This document shows positions 1 through 11,519 of a DNA stretch of 64,000 nt, in pieces; positions within the stretch are counted from its first letter, which is position 1; the number at the start of each line of letters is the position of its first letter. The DNA comes from Tetragonia tetragonoides. Lineage: Eukaryota > Streptophyta > Magnoliopsida > Caryophyllales > Aizoaceae. The DNA is taken from contig CM076146.1 of NCBI GenBank assembly GCA_038025085.1, positions 18,078,001 through 18,142,000 on the forward strand, given 5' to 3'. The translations under genes were made by a program, and so were the position numbers. The notes beneath the pieces were generated by a model. It saw only the letters and a program-made list of their open reading frames with translations, made no database searches and had not been told where the DNA came from.

Positions 1-266
1 CACACATTAATGATAAACATTAATTAGTAATTTACACATCTGAAGTGATTCCAAACTCAAAAGGCATTATATACCAAAGGTATGGAAACCACCTGTATGA
101 ACAATTGGACATCTGTTGCCTTGTACTTAATTACTCTTGGTGAAAGTATGTGAGTTCCCACCTATAATTAGTTAATTACAGACTGACATCAAGTTCAACC
201 TATCAGAAATTTATATTGCACACATTTTAAGTAGGCTGTTTTCACAACCAAATCAATGATAGGAAA

Positions 267-408
267 CCAAACATCAAATATGAAATCTGTTAATACCTAC
301 GCTAAGAGGAAAGAAATAAAACCAAATCTACCTTGATCCAAACATCAAATATGAAATCTGTTAATACCTACGCTAAGAGGAAAGAAATAAAACCAAATCT
401 ACCTTGAT
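267..408. repeat. Perfect tandem duplication, 71-bp unit, two copies
   Basis: The unit starting ccaaacatcaaatatg at 267 is repeated directly from 338 with essentially no changes. The near identity shows a recent event, most simply replication slippage. Confidence 0.9.
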
Positions 409-1990
409 CCAATACTACTCCAATCACCTGCAAAATCTCAAAAGGAAATCAAACCAATCAGTTAATCAACTGCAAAAGGCTTTCACACAGCAACGAACAA
501 GTGCTAAAATTCAGCATGACATTGTTGCTTAATAAATTTACTAACTAGGGGCTGGGGCAGAAAGAGCAGTTGAACCCTATAGCAAAATAAAACCAAATTA
601 TCACACTAAAAGAACTTCAAGTTCTGATCAGCTTAGATAAGATCACTCTACCTATTAACAGAGAAAGTAAGCACAAGATATTCAAGCAATCAAGAAATCA
701 AATTCCAATACAGAAACGGAAAGGAAAGTTCTGAACTTTAGTTACCTTGAGCTGTAAGTGTAACATGACCTCCAAAACCCCAATTCCTTGTTTTCTTGTA
801 GTGCTAGCAATAACCTCTGATACTACCGAACAGTATCTTCAACAATTGCAGCATCAAAACACACTACACAGGACATTGCAGAGAATTAAATCACTAAATC
901 ACTCTCCCTATCTACCACACTTTCATCAGATAGACTACAAGTAGAGGAAACATATCTCATGTCTGAAAATTAAAGAGCTAAAAGGTCCTACACTCCTACA
1001 GATGCGAAGAAAAATGAATGACACCACAAACAAACAAAATCAAAGACCTAAACTGTCAGAATCTACAGCTAGAAGACTTATTCTCTGTAATCTTTGCCTT
1101 AAAATCACAAACAAAACCTTAAAATACTAGAAGACTTATACTCTGTAATCTTTACCTTATAGACAAAGCTCAAGATTGCTCTCCCATAACTACACCCCTT
1201 GTAATCAAGCATATGGTATTATAGAAATGATTCTGCAAAATAAACCCAATAAGTTACACCCCATATTATGCTTGTTTCATTGATGATTTCTTCACACAAA
1301 GAGCAAAGAGCTAAGTAGCTGACCAGTGTGAATAGAAGCAACCAATCTGTCCAGACTCCATCTCTTTACCACTACTTAATCCTTAACTCCTTATCAATAG
1401 CCTTATCTTCTTCCTCCCTTTTCTGCAATCCAATTATCCAACCAATCAACTAATTAATAAACAGCAGGGACTAGCTATGCAAAAGTTGTTGCAGCAAGAG
1501 TTGAACTTTAGCTAATATGCAACATTGTAACCATCCCCAAGGACAATAACAAAAACTAATGAATGGAAGGAAACCAGAGTGAAAAAATCTAACATTTTAA
1601 CGAGATTCACTCCTATTTCTAGTTAGACATGCAACTAGATTAACTATACATAGAGATTATAGGTTTACGACTAAGACTAAGAGAAGATATATTAACTGAA
1701 CAAATTAGTCATCACTTCAAGGAAACTCTATCAAGGGATAAGCAAATTATGAGTATCATTTGAGACTGCAAATGAAATAAAAACAATATATTCAATCACC
1801 AACAAACAAGAATTTCATGCATCTAACAAATGACAATGAAACACAGAAAAAACCTATCCTCCTCTAACTTAGACCAACAGATTATCAACAATTACATTAA
1901 TACAACCGATAAGCATGATCAGTTAAGAGTGTATCTCAGTCAAAACTAGGTTTAAGACTGGGAAAAACTGTTAGAAGCTGTTAATTAGTG

Positions 1991-2159
1991 AAAAGACAAG
2001 TAGAAACCTTACATAGAGCTGACTGAGTTCCAGTTTACTGATAGCGTCATTAATTTTCTGAAAGCCAACCCTTGAAAAGACAAGTAGAAACCTTACTTAG
2101 AGCTGACTGAGTTCCAGTTTACTGATAGCGTCATTAATTTTCTGAAAGGCCAACCCTTG
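1991..2159. repeat. Tandem duplication, about 84-bp unit, two copies
   Basis: The unit beginning aaaagacaagtagaaacc at 1991 recurs directly at 2075. The copies differ at only about two positions (acatag versus acttag, and one added g). Confidence 0.9.
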
Positions 2160-3025
2160 CAAACCGAACAATCCTTGATTAAAGTGTTCAAAAAAATATC
2201 TGTAGGCGAAAAGTATAGAATAGAGTAAGAGGGAAGGCCTAAATCAACCAATACTTACAACTAAATCTAGAGCATCAATAAGAAATTTGCAAGCATAATC
2301 GAAAAGTAAACAATACGTGATGAGAAATTCAAGTTCAACACATAAATTAGTACGAAAAGGACTTGAGTGTTTTAAAATTAAGATTTTGTAGAAGATAAAG
2401 ACAAATTGAAAGAGGAAAACCTAAATTAACCTAAATCTACCATATTTACAACCAGATCTGGAACAAGAAACGGACATTGCAAGCATCGAAAAGAGGAAAT
2501 TGAGAGAGGAAAAACCTAAGTCATAATCGGATACAACGCCATCGCCATTTTCGTTTCGCAATCACCAACGAATAAGTAGAAAATTGAGCAATCGAACAAC
2601 ATCAATCATCGATTTGAGTGTAAGATCTGTAAAAGATAAACATATATTGAGAGAGCAAAACCTAAATCTACATAATTCACAACTAGATCAAGAACATTAC
2701 AAAGGAAATGAGAAACGAAATCGAAATCTGGAAACTGAAAGAGGAAAAACCTAATTCATCGTGGCCTTCGCTCCATCGCCATCGCCGACTGAGAGGAGAG
2801 AGAGGAGAGAGAAAAGACGGGAGATGGAGACATAGAGAGGCAGTAAAATGAGGGCGGCGGTTACTGAAAATTTTTATTTTTTAGTGGGTTAATGGGAGAT
2901 AGACGCGATGGCAAAGCCCAATTACCATTTCTTTTATTTTTATCAGTAATTCGCGTCTACTTAGCAACTGTTCGTCCCATAGACGCAACTTGCAACTACT
3001 TTGAAACCGTTTTTCTTTGTGGACG

Positions 3026-3121
3026 CAAAATTAGGATTTTGCAACTGCTATAAGCATCAGACGCAAATTTTGGACGCAGATCATACGCAAATTAGGATTT
3101 TGCAACTGCTATAAGCATCAT
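3026..3121. repeat. Tandem duplication, 61-bp period
   Basis: The core ttaggattttgcaactgc starts at 3031 and again at 3092, with the flanking acgcaaa motif and the trailing ataagcatca also repeated. It lies in the GACGCAA-rich stretch that may be a CACTA subterminal region. Confidence 0.8.
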
Positions 3122-3206
3122 GCGCGGTCCAATAACGTACCAATTATTGTCCCAAAATTTTACTAGAAAACACTATACTTATACCACTTATTTCGATCCA
3201 TCGGTT

Positions 3207-3442
3207 GGGTAAGGTCTTGCCACTGATTTCAACTGATTCAATAAGGTCTTGCCACTGATTCTGTGAGTAGGAATGTGGGTCCTATCACTGATTTTCACTG
3301 ATTGGGTAAGGTCTTGCCATCGATTTCCATTGATTGGGCAAGGTCTTCATACTGATTTCTACTCAATGGGTAATGTCATGCAACTGATTTTCACTGATTC
3401 AATAAGGTCTTGTAACTAATTCTTACTGATTGGGTTAGGTCC
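3207..3442. repeat. 32-bp minisatellite, about seven copies
   Basis: Units begin at 3207, 3239, 3272, 3304, 3336, 3368 and 3400, with a partial unit at 3432. The consensus starts gggtaaggtcttgccactga and ends with actgatt. Unit starts alternate between GGGTAAGG and CAATAAGG forms, the latter at 3239 and 3400, so there may be a higher-order arrangement. The unit at 3239 is 33 bp and the most diverged. Confidence 0.85.
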
Positions 3443-6400
3443 AATAAGTGAAAAGAACACACCCTTAGTTGACGCCGGTGGAGCACAAGTGTTAAGTGTC
3501 CCATCCTCATAACTCAGTGACCAAGGGATTAAAAAAAGGAATCAAAACCTAATTCATGTAGGGAGAACAAATTCTCATATGTCATTCGTTGCACGAAAGT
3601 CGACTCCTTTGTTTGAAAACGTCAATCCATCTTAAATGAGTTAACTTATCCGATATATTTGATTTGGTAGCTACTGCATGTGCCCTTGTACGTAGAAAAA
3701 TAAATCTCATCATCTTCATTGCCATTCAAGGGGAATCTAGTGCTAAGCGTAACATCAAGTCTTTGCATTCAAAAACTTAAGGGGAATATTTTTCTTTCAT
3801 GGCCTGATAGATGCTTGAAGGTATAAAGGCTAATACATAAGAGTAAACTCTTCGTTATTCACCTGGAAGAAAGGGGAATATTTTTCTTTCACTCCCTCGT
3901 TCCATTGTCTATTTTGGGTTGTTTCACACTCTCTTTTTCGTGTTTTTTTGGTACGTCCTTCGTTAACGTTATAAAATAAGATTTTCATTTGACTTTGCAT
4001 ATACAATTCTGAAAACAACACTTTTGCCATCAATCACCGCAATTACATACATATAAATATTGTAAAAAGTTGATATTGTGAAAATACTACTTAAAATCAA
4101 TATATGTTGATGATCTTGCAAATCTTCGTACAATTTCACAAATCAATAATGCAAATTTGTGAAGTTCAACTTCAAAAAGTCAATTTGACGTCATTTTGGG
4201 ATGGAGGAATTAAGTATCTTCTTTTGTGATAAAAGACCTTACTAAACTCAACTTGCCCCACCTGGACCACACTCACTTTCATCCATATGCACCTCTTTCT
4301 TAACTAAATTGAATAAAACTAGGAGCAAAATGGGGGATGAAGGATGAAACATGAGCTGTCTTATTGATCTTTGAGTGCAAACAGAATGGAAAGAAGAATA
4401 TGAAATGGTGAAATGTATACATTTGGACCAGACAAAAGTGAACCTGAATTCTCATACAAAATTCACGGTTGCATTTTTAACCTTTTAGCTAGGCAGAACC
4501 TCATTGACAAACTTAAATTCTAAATGGCAAAATGGGTTTGCATTTTGAATCGGTAAAATTAGTTATTATAATATAGGTAAGCTACGTATATGCATTAATT
4601 TAAAACTTTTTTTAGACAAAACAAATTTATAGATACTTTTTCTACTCGAAAATACCCATGAAGGAAGTGTTGACGTCTTTTATAAGCCTCGGAAGTACTA
4701 CTATATCTTTCACCGTAATTAACTCATAATGTTTACTCTAATTAATTAATAAATAAATAATAAAAAATTATTGGAGATAGTAATAATAATGTGCTTAAAA
4801 TGCCCGTAATTACATTCTACATACAAAACTGAAATGACATGAACTATTCAGTTACTAAAATGACAATGAAATGATATTGTTTGATAACTATTTATTAAAA
4901 CCATACTAATAACACCAGTATTTTTTTCCCGTATTTCTAAAAGCGTTATTATAAAAAACATATAAGGACTTTCACATTTTGATTTAAATATAAGACGACA
5001 ATCACATTCCAATTTGATATAATGTTAAGACAGAGGCCTTAGGCTTATCACATGTCTTATAGGCCTTAGCCCCTATCAAATTTATGCAGAATTAGCTAAG
5101 CATACTGTTTTCGGTAAAGCTTTTCAGAAACGTCATTAGAAGTCAAGCAAGTTTAGATACCCAATAAACTTGAAATTATATCGATATAATGATGTAGTAC
5201 GTACGGATCAGATGAAGGTGTCAAAAGTCAAAATCCATCAATCAAGTAAGTGTACATATACATACATATATAATAATTTTAGTGTGATATAGCTTAGACA
5301 TTCACTCATCAACTTAATATTATTGTCGAATTGTCATCTTCATGGATAATTTTCTGAGAAATTGACTATTTTGGATGCAACCAATCAACTGGGATCATAG
5401 ATGAAATGTGTATGTGCGTGTGTACATAGCCAGCAAGTGGGGCCATGGACCCATGGTGTAACAAGCTAAAATGTAGTGTTACAGTTGGCTAAACGTCTGG
5501 ATATATATGAAACAAAAAAATCTAACCCGGCCCAAACTTTTTCTAGTATTTCGGTAATGACATGTGTATATGTTACCTTTTCATATACCCCTAAAACTAT
5601 ATAATTTAAGGTGCAAATTTAGAATATTTGTTAAAAAAAAGGCAAAAAAAAAAAAATTCTATCAGCTGTCATCTATTAGGTAATATATATATCACGTAAG
5701 CAATGTTATCGTAACACTGGGAAATTTTCAGATCTAATCTCTTAAGGGTTGGCTAGCTGAAGGGCAAGAGGGGAGGGGCATTGATTGGAACAAGTGCTAA
5801 TGGGGGTCTGTCATGATTTGCTTGTCTTAGACTGAAGTTGGGGACGTGAAGAGCCTAATCATAAGGATGTTCCGCATGTGTGCTGTTGCATTGCCAGTGT
5901 ACGTTAATGCCATGCACACGAGGACAGCAGCTTTAGGCATGTTCAATCTATCCCTTCGATCTCTGTTAGGCGGCCTACCAATTAGATTAGTTTATAATGG
6001 TACTCAAAAAAAAAAAAAAAAAAAAAAATCGAAGTCACTTTTTTGGTGAGTTGGTAATCGTCTATTTATGATTTGTCCTTATTCTTTCAGGACATTTAGT
6101 TCAACTGTCTACTCCAAACTCGATATATAAAGCATAGGCTTGTGTTTTAATTTAATATAATTTTTTGTTTCGATCTCTATTACATTCAACTTAGTAACAA
6201 TATCATTAATATTAACCTTATCGCCGTACGTGTATTTAAAGAGGCTCCTATTTCTACGGGGTAAGCGGTCCGGTTGTACATTGTCGTAGTCTTACCTATG
6301 TGAGAACAAAGATGTTATTTTTAGTTAACTCTTAATTCGAAGTGTAACGACTACAGACAACTTCACAATAGATCAAAAGTTTAGACATGCAATTTTATGA
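3443..6400. other. AT-rich intergenic stretch without recognisable genes
   Basis: No reading frame longer than about 70 codons resembles a known protein. The stretch contains many short A or T runs, a poly-A tract at about 6007-6028, and a few gene-like phrases without coding capacity. No transposon termini were found. Confidence 0.6.
6007..6028 (+). repeat. Poly-A tract, possible retroposon tail
   Basis: A run of about 22 A follows the non-AT-rich stretch 5830-6006. This could be the 3' end of a 5'-truncated LINE or a retroposed transcript on the plus strand. No matching target duplication was found on the two sides and no reverse-transcriptase frame precedes it, so a slippage-generated A run is equally possible. 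Confidence 0.3.
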
Positions 6401-6892
6401 GGTAATTTGATCAGTCCATTATTAAATTCCGCACCAAAATTATTGTACCCCTATATTTTCTATAATTATTATATCGATTTATAAATAATTTTTAAATAAT
6501 TTTGAAGATTTAAATCGTATTCATATACGATGATTCAATTTATTTGAATTAAGTCATAATAGTAATAATTCTTATTATGGAATTTCTGTAGATTTATTCA
6601 TGTGTTTAATTAAAATAGATTTGTATGAATATTAATTATTGATATTGTTTTAGTATAGTATTATTATTGTTTTAATTCAGAAAATTGGGTAATTATGCCC
6701 TAAACCCTTGTTTGACTTTCTTTGAACCAACCAACCCTTGGACTTTACTATATAAACAAACTGATGGGATCATTCATCAGTTTGCAAAACTGAATTAAAA
6801 CTCTCACCCTTGCTCTTCCCCAACGGACGCCTCTCTCTTCCTTTGATGTTGCCGAAAACCGCCCAGTCGTCGCCCCTCACCACTAGTAGTAA

Positions 6893-6947
<55 letters not shown>

Positions 6948-7009
6948 ACCGATGGTTTGACGTCGCCGCCGCCGCTGGCCGAGCAGTCGACCACCGTGGC
7001 TTAGGCCAG

Positions 7010-7047
<38 letters not shown>

Positions 7048-7132
7048 CACACACACTCTCTCTCTCTCGCCTGCAATCTCTTTCTCTCTCCTCTCGCTGG
7101 ACCTCCGGCAACCACCCTCACTGGCCATGGTG
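6400..7132 (+). mobile_element. Left part of a chromovirus-type gypsy LTR, split by the CACTA at 7133
   Basis: This AT-rich stretch leads to a TATA-like box (actatataaac near 6748) and a CT-rich leader, which fits the U3 and start of R of a long LTR. Direct continuation of the same LTR is inferred at 11520, because the CACTA insertion between them is flanked by gtg on both sides. The exact 5' end (a TG start) was not found, so the left boundary is approximate. The stretch 6893-6940 and 7013-7070 are TC microsatellites; the reading frames over them are low-complexity artefacts. Confidence 0.4.
6893..7070. repeat. TC dinucleotide microsatellites (two main tracts)
   Basis: Uninterrupted ctctct runs occupy about 6900-6939 and 7013-7044, with shorter runs to 7070. 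They lie in the probable leader of the LTR. Confidence 0.85.
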
Positions 7133-10100
7133 CACTAGTACAAAAATTACCATGTGCATCGCCTAATATGTGACGGTTGATCATGACAACCGTCGCTCAT
7201 AGTGAGGCGGTGGTATTTTTGTAAATAAGGGTCGTGAATGTGCGACAGTTCTACACTATAACTGCCACACAAACTAAAAATGAAAAAAACGAAAACACGG
7301 AAAAAAACGTGCGACGGTTAATATGAATAACCGCCACACATAGTCCAATTATATGCGTCGGTCATCAATATTGACCGTCACACATTCCCCTAAAAAAATC
7401 ACCCAACCTTTATGAATTCCCAGTCACCCTAACCCAACTATTTTTCTTATCGCCTCTCTCTCTCTCTCTCTCAAGAATTCAACTCTACTCCTCCAAATCA
7501 CATCTCCTCATCAGATCTCCACTCTCCTCCAATTGCTTTGTCATCTGCTGCTAGCGATGAATACGAAACAATCACCTCTCATTTTCGCTCTCTAAAGCTT
7601 CTCTTTCCCCATCATTTCCTCCATTGAAGCATTTAACTCGAAACCCTAAGTTTTGGGCGTTTTTGAGTTGTTTCGGAATTTCTGGGTGTTTGCTCACTAA
7701 ATCTGAGTTGGTTGTCTGCGTTTTCCTTCGATCGGTAGTACCCTCACATTGAAGGTATGTCTTTCTCTTTGATTGTGGATTTGTTGTTGCTCAATTTTTT
7801 TTGGGTTTTCGCCAATACTTCGAATTGGGCTTGCTTGTTGGTCAAATTTATCGCTTATGTATGAATTCTCTGAAGGATTTAGGTTCAATCTGAACGAATT
7901 TTTGTTTAACCCTTTAATGAAAAGTACAAGAGTGAATTAATGTGGATGCAGTGCCACTGGTTTGATGAGAATAGAAAAATACAAAAGAAAGTTGATTGTT
8001 TCTTTAATTTGGGTTTTTTTATTGAAGTGCTGTATTAATTTAAGTCTAATTGGATGTGAAAGTTTGATTGAAAAGCAAGGGATTTCAATTGCAGTCACAG
8101 TGTGATGCTCGAAGTTATGGATTTAGATTAATAGTCTCTTAATGATGATTGCAAAATGTGAATGACAGATATTTCACCAGGTTTTTCCCCAAACTAATAA
8201 TCTTTTCCAGTTTATTGAAGTTTTTTGTTGTGATTAGTGAAATATAACAACATCCCCTATTGCTTCTGAACCCTAAATAGATAGAACATTAAGACCGAAA
8301 CCTAGCACAAATTAAATTTTAGAACTGCATAAAAGCATGAAGGAAAAAGTTCATTGTATATATATATTCATAAAACTTCTACTTAGGAAATATGTTTCCT
8401 TCCAACGACCAAGCAAATCCTAGTGGTAGCAATTAGGTTGTCTTGTGTGTTGCTGTTGGAATTTCGTTCACTGTTTCATCCCCTGAATGAAGTAAATGTT
8501 TCTGTAGCAGATTATGGCAGGGTGCTCTGAATAGAGTTTACATTATCAAAGAGTTTGACAGAATCACAGGTCATGTAAGTAAAACTGAGTTGCCCATAGA
8601 GATCTTTTAAATTCTGTAGAATATTGTTTCTAAGATTGAAGCTACACTTGTTCTCTCTGAGATTGGTATTCTGGTCATGGTGTCCATAAAAAATAAGAGA
8701 CCACTGGACCAAAAACAGAAAATGCTAGGTAATACTAGCACAATCGTTTCTTACGTTTTTAATAGTTAATTTTTGCTCATCATCCAACTCTTGATCGATT
8801 ATATCCGCAATGTGGAAGTAACAAATTAGACTATTAGCGGCTGGTGTTATATGTATGGGAGCTCTTACAGAGTAGCATGAATACAGCTTATTTTCAGGTT
8901 TAATTCCCAGGTTGCTTAAGTTAATGTGGTGCATGTGCATCCTTTGGAATGTGGTAAGCAGATTAGAATGAAGAAAATTAACCTTTTCTATAAAGCATAT
9001 TGATCTTGCATCCTTTGAAATGTGGTTGTTAGCACTGTATAATCGGTCCTAAAGCATGTAGATGCAATTAATTGTTATAATTTATTATTTCATTTAGTTT
9101 GAATTTGAATTGTAGACAATAGAGTGTGTGTTAGTTTGATGTTTTGCATATTGTAGTCTGTAGAGTCTGGACTCTGGAGTTTGCTGGGATTTAGACATTT
9201 ATTTACCTGTGTCTAGATCATTATAACTATGGAGTAGTGATTTATACGGGATCAAATATAATTCTGCCTTTATTTTCACAGGTTTTTAGACCTTATGGCT
9301 AATTGGCGATGAGAATTGAAGTGCATGTTGTATGTAAGGAGCCTTACAGGTACAACAATTCTTTATCTTTTCGACTATGGTTGTACTGTTGAGTACTATC
9401 GTGCTCTTTTCTTGTGCTGTCATGGTTGATGTAGACTTTGATTTGTTAAATTATTTATAGTCTTATGCAATTATATGGCATTCAACAAATCCTTTTGAAG
9501 CAAGGCTGATGAAGACAGTCTTAGCTAAGACTATTATAATGCACTTGTAGTTATGTGACAATTAGCTTTACCAATTCTCTAAGTTCTAGTGCTGTCAATT
9601 GAGCAAATGAAATGCTCTAAATTTGTAGGCTTGGACTCAAGGCCGAGCAATTTTCTATATGTCGATTTTGTCCTAACTTCTAAAGTGCTATAGGTTTTCC
9701 TAACTTCTGTAGTGCTATTGCTTTGGTTATGGACTGTATTGTCTTATGTGATTGCATAGCAAACCTGAAAATGGATGTTATTAAGTGTACTCTAAACATA
9801 GGTCCGATGAAGTTTCCGTCACCAACTCACCATGGATCTTTGTCCCCCAATTTATGTTTCATGGCACTGGTATTTCTGTTTACACTATTACAACGGACTT
9901 TGAAATATTATTAATCAGAAGATAATATTTCCATGAAAATTTACATGTGGAAGAGGAAACTGGTATACACTTGAATATAGCGGACATGGTCGATCTTACA
10001 GCCTTCTTGGATCCATCAACTGGATGCTAAGTTTTGCCCTCACCGGTTAGTTGATCCTTAATCCATGTATTGCATGGAATCATTGTGAAATTAGATTAGA

Positions 10101-10619
10101 CATAGCTTTCAATGTATAACGTAGAGTTGATTATGAGAAGAAAGTTGAAATTTTTTGCCAAGTAATTTATGAGTTGAAATGATCATCTCATACCATGAAA
10201 TCTGATATGTGGTTGCCTCGTGCTTTTATATGGCCTTGCTCCAAAGTGCTGAGGCATTCTTGTGTTCCTGTCCATGTTTAGGGTGGTTCTGAAGAGGAGA
10301 TTAGTGTCTTTCTATACAAAGGGCAGGTGAACAAAGAGGTTGAATCTGGTTGATTGGCTTGTTGAGGTTAGTGTATGTAATTACAAACACTAATGTTCAG
10401 TTTATCTCCCAACTTAAACTTGCATTTCAATGCTCGAACAATTTATCAACTATGAAACCATTCATTTTCTTCCAAGTACTATAAGAAAGGAACAAATACA
10501 ACTTGTATCCACTTCAAATTGGGGACTGAATTCCCTTGTGTGTCGACTATATATTCTCGTGTCCTCGTGAAGCATGAAAGTATAACATGATCATTTACCA
10601 GTGTTCAACTTTCTGCTTG

Positions 10620-10980
10620 CTGTTGCTGATTGCTGTAAAATGTTGCAGCTGCTTGCTGTAAAATGCTGCAGCTGCTTGCTGTCATTGCTGCTGCTGCTTG
10701 TTGTAATTGCTGCTGCTGCTGCTGCTTGCAGTTTGCTGTAATTAATTGCTGTTGTGTTTTGTGTATTTTCTACTGCTGTTTTTTGTATAATGCGGGGACT
10801 GTTTGCTGTAGCTGTTGTTGTTGTTTGCTATAATTTTGTTGCTGTTGTTTGCTGTTAAATAATGTTCCTGTTTGTTAATGCTTCTTGCTGGTTGTTGCTG
10901 GTGTTGTGTCTGCTTGTTGCTGATTGTACTGCTGGCTGCTACTGCAGTTGCTGCTGCTGGTGGCTTAATTGCAGCAGTTT
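10620..10980 (+). repeat. TGC/TGT-rich imperfect trinucleotide region
   Basis: Imperfect runs of ctgctg, ttgctg and ttgttg units dominate the stretch, interrupted often enough that no single pure array exceeds about six units. It lies inside the CACTA element. Comparable tracts occur at 13920-14120 (opposite strand) and at 23960-24264 plus 60146-60260. Confidence 0.7.
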
Positions 10981-11103
10981 TGTTGGTTTTTGATTGTCAT
11001 TGGGCTTGATTGGAGCAGTTTTGATTGGCCAGCATTTTCTAATTAATGAAATTATATAAGGCTATGCTTTGGTACCTTTTATGCATTTAAGTGAGATTTT
11101 GAA

Positions 11104-11174
11104 GCCTACTAGCTCAGATGGTAGAGCAATTGTGCTATTGCACAAAAGACGTGGGTTCGAATCCCACGTAGGCT
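11104..11174 (+). tRNA. tRNA-like sequence, probably a pseudo-tRNA or SINE head
   Basis: The 71-nt stretch folds as a near-cloverleaf: acceptor stem GCCTAC with GTAGGC (six pairs rather than seven), D stem GCTC with GAGC, anticodon stem TTGTG with CACAA enclosing a six-base loop, and a perfect T arm GTGGG-TTCGAAT-CCCAC. The pol III A box (TAGCTCAGATGG) and B box (GGGTTCGAATCCC) are intact. The short acceptor stem and short anticodon loop argue against a working tRNA, and no anticodon can be assigned safely. An A run (11205-11215) follows about 30 nt downstream, as in retroposed tRNA pseudogenes or tRNA-derived SINEs. It sits just before the right subterminal repeats of the CACTA. Confidence 0.55.
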
Positions 11175-11519
11175 GATTTAATGGGGATTTAATTTTTTTG
11201 CTAAAAAAAAAAAGGAAGAGAATGTGCGACGGTTCATGTCAACAACCGTCACCCATAATCAAAGAATGTGTGACGGTTCATTTAAAACAACCGCCACACA
11301 AAGTAGGAATGTGTGACGACTGTTCACTTCAACCGTCATACATACTCGAAGAATGTGTGACGGTTCTTGATAATAACCGTCGCACATTCTTTTTCTGTGG
11401 CGGTCGATGAACCGCCACACATTCTTTGAGACAATGTGTGACCCCTCGGTTTGTGGCGGTCGATAACCGTCCCACATTAGTGTTTTGAACCGCCACAAAT
11501 GACCATTTCTACACTAGTG

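Larger units (their letters stand above)
1..3168 (-). other. AT-rich non-coding region, possible right part of a degenerate CACTA-like element
   Basis: No long reading frame is present. Read on the minus strand, the stretch from about 2850 leftward looks like a plant gene 5' region: a CT-rich leader, short ATG-starting pieces near 2780 and 2560, then AT-rich intron-like DNA. About 2200-2780 consists of three degenerate copies of a 200-240 bp segment. From 2890 to 3125 the motif GACGCAA or GCGTC recurs many times on both strands, like CACTA subterminal repeats. On the minus strand the stretch ending near 3168 reads CTAGTAAAATTTTGG, which resembles the CACTAGTA terminus of the element at 7133 with its first two bases lost. 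The other end would lie outside the window, so this assignment is tentative. A host-gene leader and intron region is the alternative. Confidence 0.3.
7133..11519. mobile_element. Non-autonomous CACTA (En/Spm-type) DNA transposon, 4387 bp
   Basis: The left terminus reads CACTAGTACAAAAATTACC and the right terminus, on the minus strand, CACTAGTGTAGAAATGGTC. The element is flanked by the 3-bp target duplication gtg (7130-7132 and 11520-11522), which is typical of CACTA elements. Subterminal regions (about 7143-7400 and 11220-11500) are packed with the motif TGTGACGGTT or its complement AACCGTCRCACA, the kind of short repeats that the family's transposase-associated protein binds. No transposase or other long frame is present, so the element would need a partner. 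The interior (7450-11200) looks like captured or degenerated gene DNA: a CT-rich leader, a gaaaccctaag box, possible intron borders, TGC-rich tracts and a tRNA-like sequence. Confidence 0.85.

Noticed and set aside
5846..6049. 67-codon frame ending in a Lys run
   Set aside because: The Lys run is the poly-A tract. The upstream part shows no similarity I can name and no conserved start context.
6770..7184. Frames rich in Arg-Glu or Ser-Leu on both strands
   Set aside because: They translate TC/GA microsatellites in a non-coding leader and are open on both strands.
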